This document shows, piece after piece, positions 13,801 through 27,800 of a stretch of 64,000 nt of DNA. The notes beneath the pieces were generated by a model. The model made no database searches, was not told where the DNA came from, and worked only from the letters and a program-made list of their open reading frames with translations. The translations under genes were made by a program, and so were the position numbers. This DNA comes from Anticarsia gemmatalis (taxonomy: Eukaryota; Arthropoda; Insecta; Lepidoptera; Erebidae), in assembly GCF_050436995.1 (NCBI RefSeq), contig NC_134757.1:13156501-13220500 (forward strand). The letters are read 5' to 3'. The stretch's first letter is position 1; each line of letters begins with the position of its first letter.

Positions 13801-16800
13801 TTTTTTAACTATCACTGATGAAAACTTAGGCTTGAAACTACGATAACACAATTTGAAAAGTAAAATAAGCATAAACAAACCCGTGAATAATGACAATATA
13901 ATTATATTTAACGAGTAACTGTATTCTGTACACAGTTCACGTGCGGGACATGAAATAAAAACGCTTGGCGTCCCTCATCACACGATATTAACCATTAAAG
14001 TGTTATACCGACATAAACTCACGCGCTCATTTGTTATAAATGCTAATTTTATATTCAATTTTATTATATTAGGTCACGCTCCCACAACAAATTGTTAACG
14101 ACCGAGTTATTAAGGTGTTGAGCTTGTACAGAACACCAGACCTCGAAAAAATAAAGCGATTACCAAAATTTACCTCATGCTGTTACAGTGCTAAGCAAAG
14201 CCTGCTCTGCTTTACCAAATCGCCAGCCATTCAATGTTCATATGAAAGTTCTGCTCATAATAATATTTATGAGTAAATTAGACATTCTCTTAATATTTTC
14301 ATACGGAACGTGGTTAAAAGATAGATTGGTATTTAATTTTAATGTCGAAATTTTATAAAGCTTTGGCATCAACCTCGGTTTCAAATGTGTTAAACTTTGA
14401 TTTAGCAAAGAAAGTTTACATGCTTACAATTTTAAATAGCAAACATATTTTAATCATTAGTAATCCTTAAACGTAATTACAAAATACGTGAACAAAGTAA
14501 GCAGATTATGAATTCACAACGTTCCATCAAGTCTCTGTAATTTTAACTCTAAATATTATTTTCATCTGCCTCTATTTTTCAACCACGTTCATTTACAACT
14601 CATATTTTAGGGCACAAAAGGTTGGCTGAAAGAGTATTGTTCAGGTTTTAATGTAACCTTTATAAATAGAGTGGCTTTTTAAGGCGATATTATCTTTTAA
14701 TCTAATGCAAAACATTTTATTCTCAGATTGTTTCATTACGCACACGGCTGATAGTTAAAGTTAAGAAAATAACATTCCTATGTAATTCGCATAAAGCTGC
14801 AATCTGTACGAATTTGATTCGTTCACACGCAGAACATTCGTATATACATAGTATTACTTTTGAATTGTCATAAGTTAATAGGTGTAATATTTCACACATA
14901 ACTCTGTGAACACTAACTGCGGCCATTTGGCAGACAACAGAGAACACGCGTTGTTATTGTCCAAGAGGGAAGCACTAACACACAATGTTCCAAATTAAAT
15001 TATATTATGATTAATATAACATACGCAGTGTGAGGTATTAATGTTTTGTACGGACTTATTATGTATTCATATTTAATTTAAAAAATAGATTACCTACAAT
15101 GATGGGTATAGTGCCATTTTGATAGCTTGAGCGTGCTTAACTCTGGCAAAAAAATTATAAACTCTTAACATATAAACATTTTTAAGGTATATTTTATTTT
15201 ACTACAAGAATATATTGTATATTATTTATAACATTTATATTTACATAAACAAAGATACATTGTGTTCAGCTCACTTGTGCTCATCACATAAACTATTCAG
15301 GCTTGGATTTACAGTTAGATATATTATGTATGATAGCAGTGATATACGACTAAATACTATACAGTTCACACTATCTAGAACCACGCTACGATTTACGATA
15401 GAGAAATAATCACAATAACCGTGAGCCACACAGACAGTAAATCTAATACGATTCATTTCACTTGATCGTCGTGAAAACTGTTCACGTTTGCTTCTAGCAC
15501 AGTTCTGCTGCAGTATTGAACACGCATTAACTCATCCGCACAAGAGAAGCAATCCAGAACAGATGCAATCTCATTCCCTGCGCACTGGAGTACGTACAAA
15601 TATGGTGCAATATATGAAAGTAATGATGCACACAAAGTCTTATATTTCGAACTATCGAAGAGAAAATATGAAATAGTTTCAACTGTACGTAGTTTCTGTA
15701 CGTTCAGTACATTGTGCTGTGTACTCACTAGCGGCTTGTAACTACAAGTATTGCGGCTAGTCACTGAGTCTACTTGGTAGACGCCTAGACAGCAGCGGAC
15801 GATGTTTCTTAACAGTTATTGCTTCTATGAGCTCGGTTCCCACATACGACTGCAGTTAACGCTGTTGTGAGCACGCTTACTTAGCAGTAATCTTAACAAG
15901 CCAGTCACGGCAGCAGTAGCCTGCAAGTGGCTAGTCATTTTTTACTACTACGGTTTCTAAGTGCAAAAGTACCACACGAACTTGTGTGGTTGTTGTTTCA
16001 TAGCGACACGGTACTCATCTGCTTGCAATCGTTACCGAACGTCATGTGCGAGTACGTGGTCGGTTACAGCGACTCTTCGCTAGTGAGCACTAGGTCGTAT
16101 GTAAGCTCACTCCGGTGGTCGCGAGTCGTATCGAGGTCGCCAGTAAACAGATGTTACTGCACCACTATTACGACTCGTTGCGCTTCCTCTAACTTACTGC
16201 TTGTTTCTCATCGGGTCTCAATTGTATTAGCATTTTATTTTGCTACGGAATGGTTTGAACAATAAATAACAGAACTTATCTCGTTTCTTAGGAAGTGACA
16301 GAATAATGAAACAGAGTGCTATTACTCGGCTATTTTATCAGTTTAATTAATTTACATCAACGAATACGTACTGTTGTACCAAATTAAATTGTATAAAGTG
16401 ATTGTCTTCAAAATTTGTAATCAAGTAACTAAGATCTCAGGGACGATATTGGGTTTTCAGTTAGAAAAAAATACGTGTGCGAATATATGGCATCACTTTA
16501 CACAATACCTTAACCAAAGATCACAGTCGTGTTCCTAGAGCAACTATGATAATAATATAGCTATAAAAAAATTAGAGAGCATACAAAATACACCTGATAA
16601 TAACAATGTTCTAACATTACATTTAGGTGGATGATAAACGTGTAAACAAAATAAATTACGTGGCGGCGGCGCCATTGTCACTTGTTTTAATTAAACCCTG
16701 TTATTTTACACAAAAGCAGAATTAATCACTTATTAATTACTTTATTGTATGATCGATGATTAATAACAGCCGCTAAATTATTCATGTACTAAATAATTAA

Positions 16801-17427
16801 ACGTAAATATTTGATTTGTTTCATTTTGGTGACAAAGCTTCTGTTTGTTGATTTGGTGATAGAAACTGGTACATAAATAATGATGTTTGCGTTACAATTT
16901 CACAAACATTTAATTTACATCGTAGACTAAAAAATGTCTGTGTTAGGTCAACGGCGAGTTTTTTTTATGAATTAAAAGATAAGTATTTCTGAAGTGCTGT
17001 TTTATTAATTGACTTGAAATTTTATCACAGAATCGTTTTACTGCAAGACAAGTATCTTTTTCTATCAATAAAAACAACAGGCATGTAAGGCTTTCGTACA
17101 ACTATGTATGTAAATCGTAGAACTCCGATGGAACTTCTTTCAGAAAAGAAACAGTCTATGCTAGTAATCAGTGTATAGTAAATAAATAGAGTCTTGAATA
17201 TAAAATTCCATTACATGTTGCGGCTGTACCGTGACTCTACGTAGAGTTACATAGAGTTGGTAGAGTTCGTGAATACTTTATCACTTGCTTGTTGTTTGTG
17301 GTGCCTCTACATTGTAACTAGGAGAAAACTCATTTGCTGTGATTGAATCTGCCCGATAAAGTTTGGTGTTTCATTTTATTAGAATAAATTTCCTAATAAC
17401 TATAATATGGGTATAAGAGTAACAGTC

Positions 17428-17660
17428 AGCCTGCTTCCGTGGCGCGGTCGGTTGTGTATCAGACTCCTCGGCATGAATTGGGGCTTAATTACCGGGTTGG
17501 ATAAAGTACGAATAGTATTTTTTGATCCATATTAGAATATTTCTAAATATTTATCCGGATTTTAGTAAATGGCGATAAGCTCGCCCCCTATAACATGAAA
17601 CTGACATTTTAAATGGCGAAACGTAGGCGTATGTTATAAACCACTGCCTACACCGGATAT
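17428..17660 (+). mobile_element. tRNA-derived SINE
   Basis: The head GCTTCCGTGGCGCGGTCGGT resembles a polymerase III A box region. A degraded B box follows about 40 bp later (GGGGCTTAATTACCGGG). The body contains the block GCGATAAGCTCGCCCCCTA. The 3' end, CTACACCGGATATAGCAGGCGTGATATTATG, is shared with other SINEs in this window (split here as CTACACCGGATATAG and GGCGTGATATTATG). The B box has lost its consensus GTTCGA, so this is an old copy. Confidence 0.75.
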
Positions 17661-18582
17661 AGCAGGCGTGATATTATGTGAGAGTAACAGAGCAATCATT
17701 GCAACTGTGTTTGTCAATAGTAAGTAGGACTGAACATGAATATAAATCACGAATTTTGGAAATGCACATTATTTATTTAACACTGTAAACTCGTTATATG
17801 ACGCTGGTTATTTCAATTCCACTCTGAGCACATGACACGCTGCTCGTGGACTCAATTTGATGAAATATTTTCACATAGCTTATATGTAAACTTTACAAAC
17901 CTGTGTGTTATGTTTATGTTTAAACCAGCGCTGATTTTCATAATATGTTTTAAAATATAAGTTAAGTAGTCGACATCTATCGAAAACATGTCGGCAAAAT
18001 TTTTGCGGGTTGTTTAGTTGGGGGTTTTCATTAGATAACAATTCTATACAGAGCACTGACTAGCTGTTATGCATAACATACATATATACATAGATAATTA
18101 ATGATTGTTGTGACGACATAGTATCAGTGGTGTATTGTACATAAGATGGCGTAATTAGCCGCTGTGTACACTTGCACGAGACAATCGAGCGCGCCGCTGA
18201 TATCAGACTGTACTAACTACTACCTCTATAATCTCACAGCCACTACGTCTATGTCAACACTGATATGTTGTGTGAATTGTCTATACATTACGTATTATGT
18301 CGATATTGTCTTGGGATGCGGGCGAATGATGTATACACCAGCATTGTTTCATGCACACTCACACGTTTTGTTCTAGATGAGATTTACAAATAATAAGTTA
18401 TTATGCTTTGCTATTTTCAGTACTATCTATTGAGTTTGTTTTTGTTTTTTTTACTTTCTCGTAACGTACAAATCACAGGTATAAAGATTTACTAGATATG
18501 TAACAACAATCTATGAGTTACAGTCAGCATCAGAAATATGGAAAACATTGTCACATTTTAAATCTTAATTTTTATTGGTATT

Positions 18583-18660
18583 TAAGTGGACTCGAGACCT
18601 AACCCTTCCCTCGTTCGGGAAGAGATCCTTGCCCAGTGGGGGGACAGTTATAGGTTGAGA
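18583..18660 (+). mobile_element. SINE 3' fragment
   Basis: The block from GTGGACTCGAGACC to CCCAGTGGGGGGACAGTTAT aligns with the 3' part of the full SINE at 44028-44346. The tRNA-like head is missing. It lies about 110 bp upstream of the first visible exon. Confidence 0.6.
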
Positions 18661-18772
18661 AAAATACATTGGAAACTTTAAATACCATTTCATCTTTGAT
18701 GCTATTACGGCAGAGTGCATACCGAGGTTGAACTATGTCTTACAGTGTTATATACTTGTTGCATTGTTGCAG

Positions 18773-18871
18773 AGAACATCTGCCGCTGTCGCTACAAGAT
18801 GGTGTACATCCCGCCGGAGAAGAGGCCGCAGCCGCCGCCGCCCGAGGACGAGTACCTTCCCATCGAGATAC
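18773..18871 (+). CDS. ASH-domain gene, exon A
   Basis: The acceptor is TTGTTGCAG and the donor is GTATGT after phase 1. The exon reads a proline-rich segment beginning NICRCRYKM and ending EDEYLPIEI. An ATG at 18800 has a good context (AAGATGG), so a transcript could start inside this exon. The coding-like sequence before it and the good acceptor favour an internal exon. An acceptor two bases downstream (18775) is also possible. The next exon is 3.7 kb away. Confidence 0.75.
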
Positions 18872-21800
18872 GTATGTTACTCTACAGTACTTCTTCTAGG
18901 TTTATTCCTTTTATGTTTTATTTTAATCGGTAATAATATTATGTGGTCTAGCCAGTAAAAAAAAATTTTAAAGGATTTTATAATATAGGACCATATTTAA
19001 TAGTAGCACATCATGCTTTGATTCAACTGTGATGTACAGGCAATAAATCAACATTCTGTACAGTATGAAATTCTTTGTCATATATTTTTTGCTTGTAATC
19101 TATACGAGTTATGCTAGTTTAAAGGAATGTCGTTAAAAACGTACATAGCCTACTACATTATTCTTTGCGGACATATTTATTTGTATGTATTTCGCACATA
19201 GCGCTGAACTATCGCTGAGATAAACTGCCGCTACATGTGTTCAATGCCATCGTACTTTACTGTTGCGGTCTAACCCAAACATAGCGCAACTTTTTACTAA
19301 AAATATTCAAAAAATGCTCAGTTATGCCTAAATTTAAAGGATGAATGTGTCAGAGAGAACTTATCACCATTCGTATAGGCTCACAGACACTGTTCCACCG
19401 AGTTACGTTTATAATGAATTGCGAAGTGTGTTCTGTTGATATGACTTCATATTCAACTCCCACGCACTACTCTAGTAACTGTTCCTAAGTAACAGGTAAA
19501 CGGTTGTTCACATAATATGAGGGTAATCAGCTAAGCTTAGTTAAATTCATAGTAATCGAGCCTCGTATTGTGCACACTCGGAGCGTGTAACGTTAATTAC
19601 GTTGAGCTGTTAATAGCGCTCGCATGATCGACTGATCACGTGATCACGTGGTTACTAACACTATTATACTATTATCGACAATGTACAGAGTATAAAGTGT
19701 CTGTCACGTGTGCGACGTGTGCGTGATTGAATGTTAATGACCTCTCACGTCACTGATTTGATACTGTGTACTGTTTGTTGTGGGTAATGAGATGCCATTG
19801 TTATGTAATTGAAGTGTCATATAATAGCCAACATTCCTGCTTCCAGTATCATATAATACCAAGTAGGTCGTAAATCTTGAACAAAAATAACATATCATAC
19901 AGTTAATGTCAGTATTCTTGAACTTTATAATAGTTGTTGGCAATAACTTGTATATGTTGGCATTGGCTGACCCCAAACGTTAAAGTAGAGACAGCTTTTA
20001 TGATAATACTCCGTAGTGCGCGTTTGTAGCTCTACTGTCATATTTGTTCAAGCTGAAATTGCTGCTATCATAATGAATTGTATTCGTTCAATGATATTTG
20101 AAGAAACAAGTTAACTACCGCATTTGTAACTTTTGAGAGCGATATATATCATTAATTTACCGATTTATACAGAAGTTTCACAGACAATTTTTATGAATTC
20201 TCGGCCCAATACAAGTTTGTCGTTCAACTGACAACTTTTCAATGTAAATGAATCAGTCAATTGGAGGAAAATTCATGAGAAAAGTTCTCCAACTTGAATA
20301 TTTTTATACGAAGCGAATGAATTGAAACGGAAAACTAAATTTATTTCATCATCTGACCTGAGAATTGATTACACTGAATTAATTGAGGACGATTGAATGT
20401 CAATATTGTATAGCAATATTTGTGAGTGTTATAAAAGTTAAGGAAAATAATTGTTAATTTTGGGTTTTATAATAATGCTGATTAAGCGATTAAAGACTTA
20501 AGACGATAAAGTTACGTTTACGGCAAAGTAATTGTGCGCGCTCTGACTTCAAGCAACATCATCATTATCTACAGGTTATTTCGTTCTAATTGATATTTAG
20601 TAATACAATATACAGCTAATAAAACACAATCTAAATGTATTCGAAGCCAAACAATGGGCCTGTCAACTAGCTACGCGACGTAGCGCCGTAGCGAGCTCGT
20701 AGCAATTCCGTAGCCCCCCGTAGCTCCCCGCTGTGCGTACTCTATAGAGGTGAATGAAAAAGGGCCCATCTAATTTCCCGCTTCCCCCTATCTCTAGGCC
20801 CCGGTCCTTTTGTACGCAAGACTCGCCTCTCATAATCACGAGACGTTGAAAGGAATATCGTCCATTGTTCTGCGTAGTCTCAGATTCAAATTTAGATGGT
20901 TGAAAGCGCGATATTTATGAGAGAGATAGATAATACTGTTGTACTCGCAATAAATAAATAACCATTAAGGGAACATTAGGCTTAAGTCTGTTGTCAATAA
21001 ACTCGGATGGAATAAATCTCTGACGCGTATTATGTTTTCTGTTTGTGGCGAATTTTGTTTGATCGTAAAATGTTGATGTTATTTCAGAGTACAGAATTTG
21101 TTTTGTCACAGTCACGCAGTTGCTTATCTATCGAGATTTCCATGTCAAAATGACAATTTTAGACATTGAAATTGTATTGTAAAGATTGGATGTGTAAATA
21201 CTCCTCCATCTGCCCCCGAAATGGTCCTGGAAAAGGTTTACATTAATTATGTTTGGTAGTGTTCAACAAAGAACATGTTATTCTGGTATCATTAGTGCGT
21301 TACATTAGCCACGTGTAATAACAAGTGAGCATGGCGGCGACAGTTCAAGGCTTTGCTTCTATTCCTGATATAAATCACGTGCGACTCAGACACGGTCGCG
21401 ACCAGAGCTTACCTGGACTTAGGAACATACATAGACTTTATTTATGTTCTTGAATGCGACTGATAATCATAGTTCACAAGTAAAAAATACCTGTTTACGC
21501 CTCCGTTACATAATGTAATGGAACAACATTGTTCATGAAACTTACTTGTTGTCTATTGTTTTTTTAGATAAATGGCGCGAACACAAATATATGTTTTTTT
21601 TTTATTGCTCTCTTTACTTTTTTTTTCTTTAATATACTATAAAAGTAATTCAAGCTGCCTGTTAGCCGTGGTATAAGACCTTTTTATAACATAGTAAAAC
21701 AGACGCTAGAACTAACACTCTTTTTATTGATGAACCAGAGACTATAACACAAAGTAACATTTTGCCATTCTTCGTTCTTCTCTTTTTTACTTTCGCAGCC

Positions 21801-24800
21801 GTCTTCAATTTAAATAGTCGCTAAACGCTTGACACGTTATCAATAAAGTGAAGGTTAACAAACCTCAAACACAATCAGCTTGCAGCTTGCTTACGTGTTA
21901 TTGTACTCCGACCCGTTAAAAAAAACATTTTCTCGCAACTTGAACTTAAAAATGTCTCGCACAGTCGACCTAAGAGATAACATTACGAGTCAATATAGCG
22001 GTTGTGTTCGTTTGTGTGTCACAAAACCTTCTTCACTCAGACTGATGAGTTTTCTCGCGTTATGTTTCATTTATAACGTTTTAAAACAGACGTCTCACGC
22101 AGATAAAAATAAATTGAAGTCTTTATTCTCTTGTATTTTTTTTAATCCGAATTGTTCTCCCAATAGTTTTAAAGATCGCAGATGTTTTAAAATTTGCTTG
22201 CAATCATTAGAAAGATCTTAAAACATGTAGCTTAAAATTTCCTGAAAGTATAATGCATTCTAATTATATTTAATTCAAGTTATTATCGTACCGGAATGTA
22301 TTTCGTGAGAGCACTCGTCTTACTATCGCAAGCACTTCGCTAAATTCACTTACTTAAGTGTATTGCGTACCAATACCAAACTTTTATGATTCGATCAATT
22401 CTCGTTCTGGCTTCCGAATTATAAACCTTTTTGCGTCTCCTGAGATAAAAAGCCGAAATGAGTCTACCATCTATCTACATATACCTTTCTGCTTCTCCAC
22501 TAGCTACATTATAATGATAGCAAAGATTTGACTTCTATAGCCATAAAGTAAAGGGAAATGCATATTTATCATGTGTTTAACCTGGTGTGTTGCTTCCCAG
22601 TGACGCGGCCGCCGTCGCTGACCCGCGTGTGTCCGTGCCGCAGCTGTCACAAGCCCTCCATGCCCGACGCGCCCGAGTCCATCTCGCTGCAGTTCATCAA
22701 CATACCACTCAGAAAAGGTAATTGTCACGTGTATTCATTTATATCAAGTATAATAGATATACTTAGTAGACACAACGTCACAAAATCAATTACTATTGCT
22801 TCTGCGTGAGTTATATTAGAATCACATGCTTGTGTATACTACCTCTATGTATTATTATAGTAAGACCACTCTTATCCATGGTTTATTAAAAACAATTAAG
22901 GTCAATATAATTTATTAACGATCATTCCTATGTCAAAGTTTTGTACCAAAATTAAATTTTCAGTTAGAAAGAGGTCATAACTTGAGACAGAGTGCAATAG
23001 GTTAGGAAGTGCGGCGGCGAGCGGCGCCGACACTCGCGCGTCGCCTGCCAACTATTTAGGACACTATTCAGAGACCCTCGAGCGAATTCAATATAGCTTA
23101 TAAATATGAACGTCCGTCCAGCGAACATTCGATGTTCTACTCGTTATGCTTAACTTATACGCTTGTACCGCACGTTCTAGCGTTTCAAAGTTCATGATTA
23201 TATTGATCTTTTAAGAATCTGTACACTGAAAACATATACCTCTACATGCGTGGCAGTTCAAATTTCAAACCCAAAACCTCAGTTTATTTTCATAACCACA
23301 TTTGGTAATTCAATGCGATGAAAACACAATACAAGTAAAACAGTAAATAGTTTCTATACGATTGTGGAGGAGTTGAGACTCAGTTGGCGAAGTGTGACGA
23401 CACTAATTACAAACTGTTACGTCTGTTGTTTTAGTTCGCTACCATCACGGAACATCAGAGCACTAGCGACATCGACACAGCGCGACTATATTACGTGTCT
23501 CATTATACACAATGACAACTACAACTGCAGATATAATTACATTCCACCGGTGAACTTATAACAATATCAAAGAAGCTTGAGGCAAATTAAACTCATTCTA
23601 CTGTTACACCACGCGATAAACTTTTAGTATTTGAGTCTAATGAGGGCTTCATTGAACTTAAGATCGCTCATTAAACCTGTTTAAACGATTTAGAGTTGGG
23701 CTCGATCGTTAAAAAAATACAAAAGAACGGCCAAGATTTGCTTGAAAGCGGTTTTTTTATGAATGTCAACTTTGTTGGGGACAAACACAGTAAAGTTATA
23801 AAATGTTGTTTGACCGCAGTAAATATTTAGTACCCACTTACTGAACTACTAAAAACTTAATAATAATGTTTTCCCCTTGGAAGGTGAGGTTGTAAAACGA
23901 TATATAACGGCGGTACCTCGTCGCTTGTAAACTTGGCGAGGGTATCCCCGGAGGGCCGGGAGGACCGGGAGGGCGTCAGTTTAGTGCACCTGAAGCGAGC
24001 TCACACCGCTCACACCTGATAAATGATCGCTCTCCTTCAATATCTCACGTTAAATTAGACGTCGTCTTACTTCCGTTATATTATTCTATATTGGTGGCAA
24101 AGTAAAAATAATATTACAGCTTTTTTTTAATTGAAAGATCAAACTTTGGTCAAACTTGGGAGACAACTCTTAAGCTCAGATATACTGACCAAACGCATAG
24201 GTATCCACTAGCCACAAAGTACATGTGGAGCATTTTGTAAAATAAACGTATTTATTCACGCATACGCATTTGGGACATTGGTCTCTATCTATATATAGAC
24301 ATAGGTAATGTATTTTTCTGTGTTTACGTTGATAGTGTGTGAGCGTCGCTTGGTGCTGCGCAACGAGTCCGTGGTGACGGCGCGCTGGAGCACCGCCGTG
24401 CGGAGGTGGCCGAGAAAGGAGTGCAAGACACTCGACACAGGTGATACTACTAATACTACACACTTTGCTCTACTAACCATACAGACTGCTCCAACTACTC
24501 ATTACTTATTTAATTGTCATCGGTAGTCGATCGACAATGTTCACACCGCCGCGCCGTGATACAGGCAGGCCTATGTCAACATCGTGGTATTGAGCGTTTC
24601 AAAATTTGCTTTGGTGGTAGATATCGGCTGATCAGTCTGTAGACAAAGGCTTCCGCTTCGCTTAATAACTTTGACACTACGACCCTAATCACTTGAAGGA
24701 AAAAGAACATTTCCAGCGATATTATTCGTGAAAGGCAATTTCCTATTTAATAATATTAATTCTAAAAGATCCTCACCCGGGGGCATAACAGCTCAAAGTA

Positions 24801-27800
24801 TTCGCTCGAGACTTAAACGTAACGCAAACAAGCGGGTTGATGAAATTTGTTCACGATTCTTGTTGATATTGATGTAATCTGCCAACACTTGATTACTTAC
24901 TTACTGTTAAACACACGCAAACATTCCACCATTCACTTGCGTCAAGTTTGTTTTGCGGCGTTAATATTCATCAGAGCGTCTTGAAATAAACACAAGACTT
25001 CCAGTGAAAATACGAAGGCGGCACTTTCCTATTAATATAGTTAATTCAAAAACAAATCACAATCGAGAGAGGACGTTGCGTTCAAACGTTCGGATTAGAG
25101 GTCGGAGCTCAATAAGCAATAGGCCTCTGTGGGGGAAGGGGGGGGGGGCACCGCTCCCCGCGGATACAGAGGGGGTGTTGTTCACCACGAGCAATTATGC
25201 AAATAAATTGTCAATTTATGAGTGGGGTCCTTAAGTCGGAATCTCGGAATTATTGCACCCATTAAAGTAGATTAACGCGAGTTATTAGGCCTTGTCAGTC
25301 CAGTGGCGATATAATCTGTGTGCGGTGTGCTCGGTGACCGCCGCACCGCACCGCGCCGCGCCGCGCTCCGCCGCCACAGCTGTGCGGAGCGATACGATAC
25401 GATGCTGCGGCGGTATTTTTCCAAAGCTCCGTGAAGCGAGTAATTACATTATGTGTAGTCGATCGCCTCAGAACATGGCGACACGTTATTACTTCGACCT
25501 GCTTGTTCACTCTGCAATACATCATTACATTTTAGATTTATTTGTATTGAACCACACTCCTTACTTATTCAATGAAAATAAATGTAGAGGGCTTTTTGTG
25601 CTTCACAAATCCATGTTCTCTTCCTCCTCAATAATAGTGAAAGGTCGAAATCTCCGTAACCTGCTTTCTTTCAAATTGACAATTTCGGCTTTAGGTGTTC
25701 TATTTTAAGTCAATTATCAGACACTCAAAATACTGTTTTTGGGCCACGAATTATTTGTTCTATGAGGGAATCCCAAACCCGGAATTCGTACCTTATCATA
25801 GGCATTGGTCCTCCTAAACTGTGACCGTACGAGCCTCGTGAATCTAAGTAATATATAATGTTATGAGGATAAGAGTGCGCTCGGTATGTGTGATGCGGTG
25901 TGTTATAAAAATGTCTTGAGGACGTGGCAGCTATCAGACCAGCGGTCACGTCGCGGTTAATGCGCCGCCGCCACACGATGCCACCGCTTGTAGTCTTCCT
26001 TATATGTGTTCCCATACATCAGTAAAACATACAATACATACTAAAAATGTTCTTCATGAAGTAGTCACAACCAAAAAGTATGTACCAGTTATACTAAAGG
26101 AGAGTTCCAAGAGGTCGAACTACAGCTCTGTATAAATATTATTTCAAACTATAAAGTTCTTCGTTAACCATTAAACAGTAAAGTATTGTGAAACTTTGTC
26201 GACTCCAATAATATTGGCGAGGAGAAGTTTATCCGGTCAGTATCGCGACGACGACGGTCCGGCTTTAAGTTTCAAACACAAATAGCCAATCGCTGCGGTG
26301 CTTATTCACGACACAAACAAATGCAAAGTAAAATAATACGAATATAACATGCTAGTTTGCCACACATGCAAATTTTAGGGCAACGTAAAATTATATAAAA
26401 TCTTTAAACTAAGTAACTTTCTTACATCGTTCAAGCTCTTAAAGCAGACTACGTGACGTCGCGGCGTCGTAAGATTTCTCGTAGTAAGATCGATTTGCAA
26501 GTTGTTGTGATAAGTCATGCGAGCTCATAAATTTCTATGAAGCGACGTCGCATGGCAGTTCTGTGTCTTCACACTTAACGTTTAGTAGTATACTAGTATC
26601 GTTGAACAGTGAACCGGCTCGTTGTTGGTCAACTCGATGGTTAAATTTGTCCGACCACTGTCCTCTCACAGTAGAGCTCTTTGTTAGCTTTACTTAACAC
26701 ACGCATGTTCATTCTTTTCATATCATGTGTTTCTTGTTGACTCGACTCCTAAGTTATTTAAGTTATAATGTTTAACTTAGTTTAAATGCAAGTTTATTTC
26801 AATTTCCTGTATGCGACTTATGGAATGTATTATTTCTACGTAGAGTATGTTTTTTTATTACCAGCGGATAATATTACTCCTGAAATAATATTAACGCGTA
26901 TCGCTTGTCTCATTCAGAGGTATGAAATTGATAAACAACCAGTACTTACTTTCAAAAACAGTAAACAGTAAACCTATTAGCTATTCATTTACACTAGCTT
27001 ACAGTCGGTCATCCGTGTACTGGTGACGCATAAAGTTAGTTAACTGCGTAATAGTGTACTCTGTGGCACTCGTCGCATCACAATCAAACCGCAAACGTCC
27101 AGGCGCCGGCGTTTGTCGGACGTTTACGTCGCACGCGCGCACACAGTGTGAATACTCCGGCGTTGATCAGCTGTGGGACACGATCGTTCGCCAGGAACCG
27201 ACAGTGAGCAACGCGCTCTGTACAATGTGATGTAATTACCACACGACAGATTGTATGTGTTGCACGTTTGTCAGCACTAGAGGGACGCTTCGAACACTGC
27301 TGTAGCTTTGTTATTGTGAACATACTTTATTATTGTTGACCGATGTTACTGATTTTCATTTTCATCGTACCTAATATTTTTCCTGCTTTAGTCTATTAAC
27401 ATTGATAAAAAACCGAAGCACAGAGGAATATTTTCAGTTCATGAAAATACCAACTATGTAAATAATCTGTGCCAACAATTACCTTACTAACTTGTATAGC
27501 AACCAACAAGTGTTACCGGTTATTAGCGCCTCACTGTTGTTTGTTACTTAAAACAGACATACACATAAATCATTAGTTACGAATGTTTCAGACACATTTA
27601 TTATTTAATTAATTTCTCTGAATCCTAAATCAGAATAAATAAGAGAGCCTCCATGTTCCGCGCCAAGCGTTTCATTATTAATACCCGAGGGCCATATTTC
27701 ACACGGTCTTATATTTTTTCTTGTAATTAAAAAGTGGGCGGCAAATTATAATAATTAATCTTAGAGTTTGACCTTACGTCGCGGAGCACCGCCGCGCGCC

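Larger units (their letters stand above)
1..18772. other. Long non-coding stretch upstream of the first visible exon
   Basis: No exon can be supported here. The open frames are short, AT-rich and unlike any family I recognise. Because the first exon at 18773 begins at a splice acceptor, at least the last part of this stretch should be intron of the ASH-domain gene. Whether the rest is intron or intergenic cannot be decided. GC-rich islands without convincing reading frames lie near 3000-3110, 6760-6870, 7080-7240, 8500-8650 and 12890-12990, and could be promoter-like CpG patches. A truncated LINE, one SINE, a SINE tail and small tandem repeats inside it are listed separately. Confidence 0.6.

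Noticed and set aside
15927..16265. 112-codon ORF on the + strand
   Set aside because: No family resemblance, no GC3 bias and no splice signals that link it to another exon.
21880..22221. 113-codon ORF between exons A and B
   Set aside because: It is AT-rich with unbiased codons, lies inside intron A-B, and is not needed by the frame.
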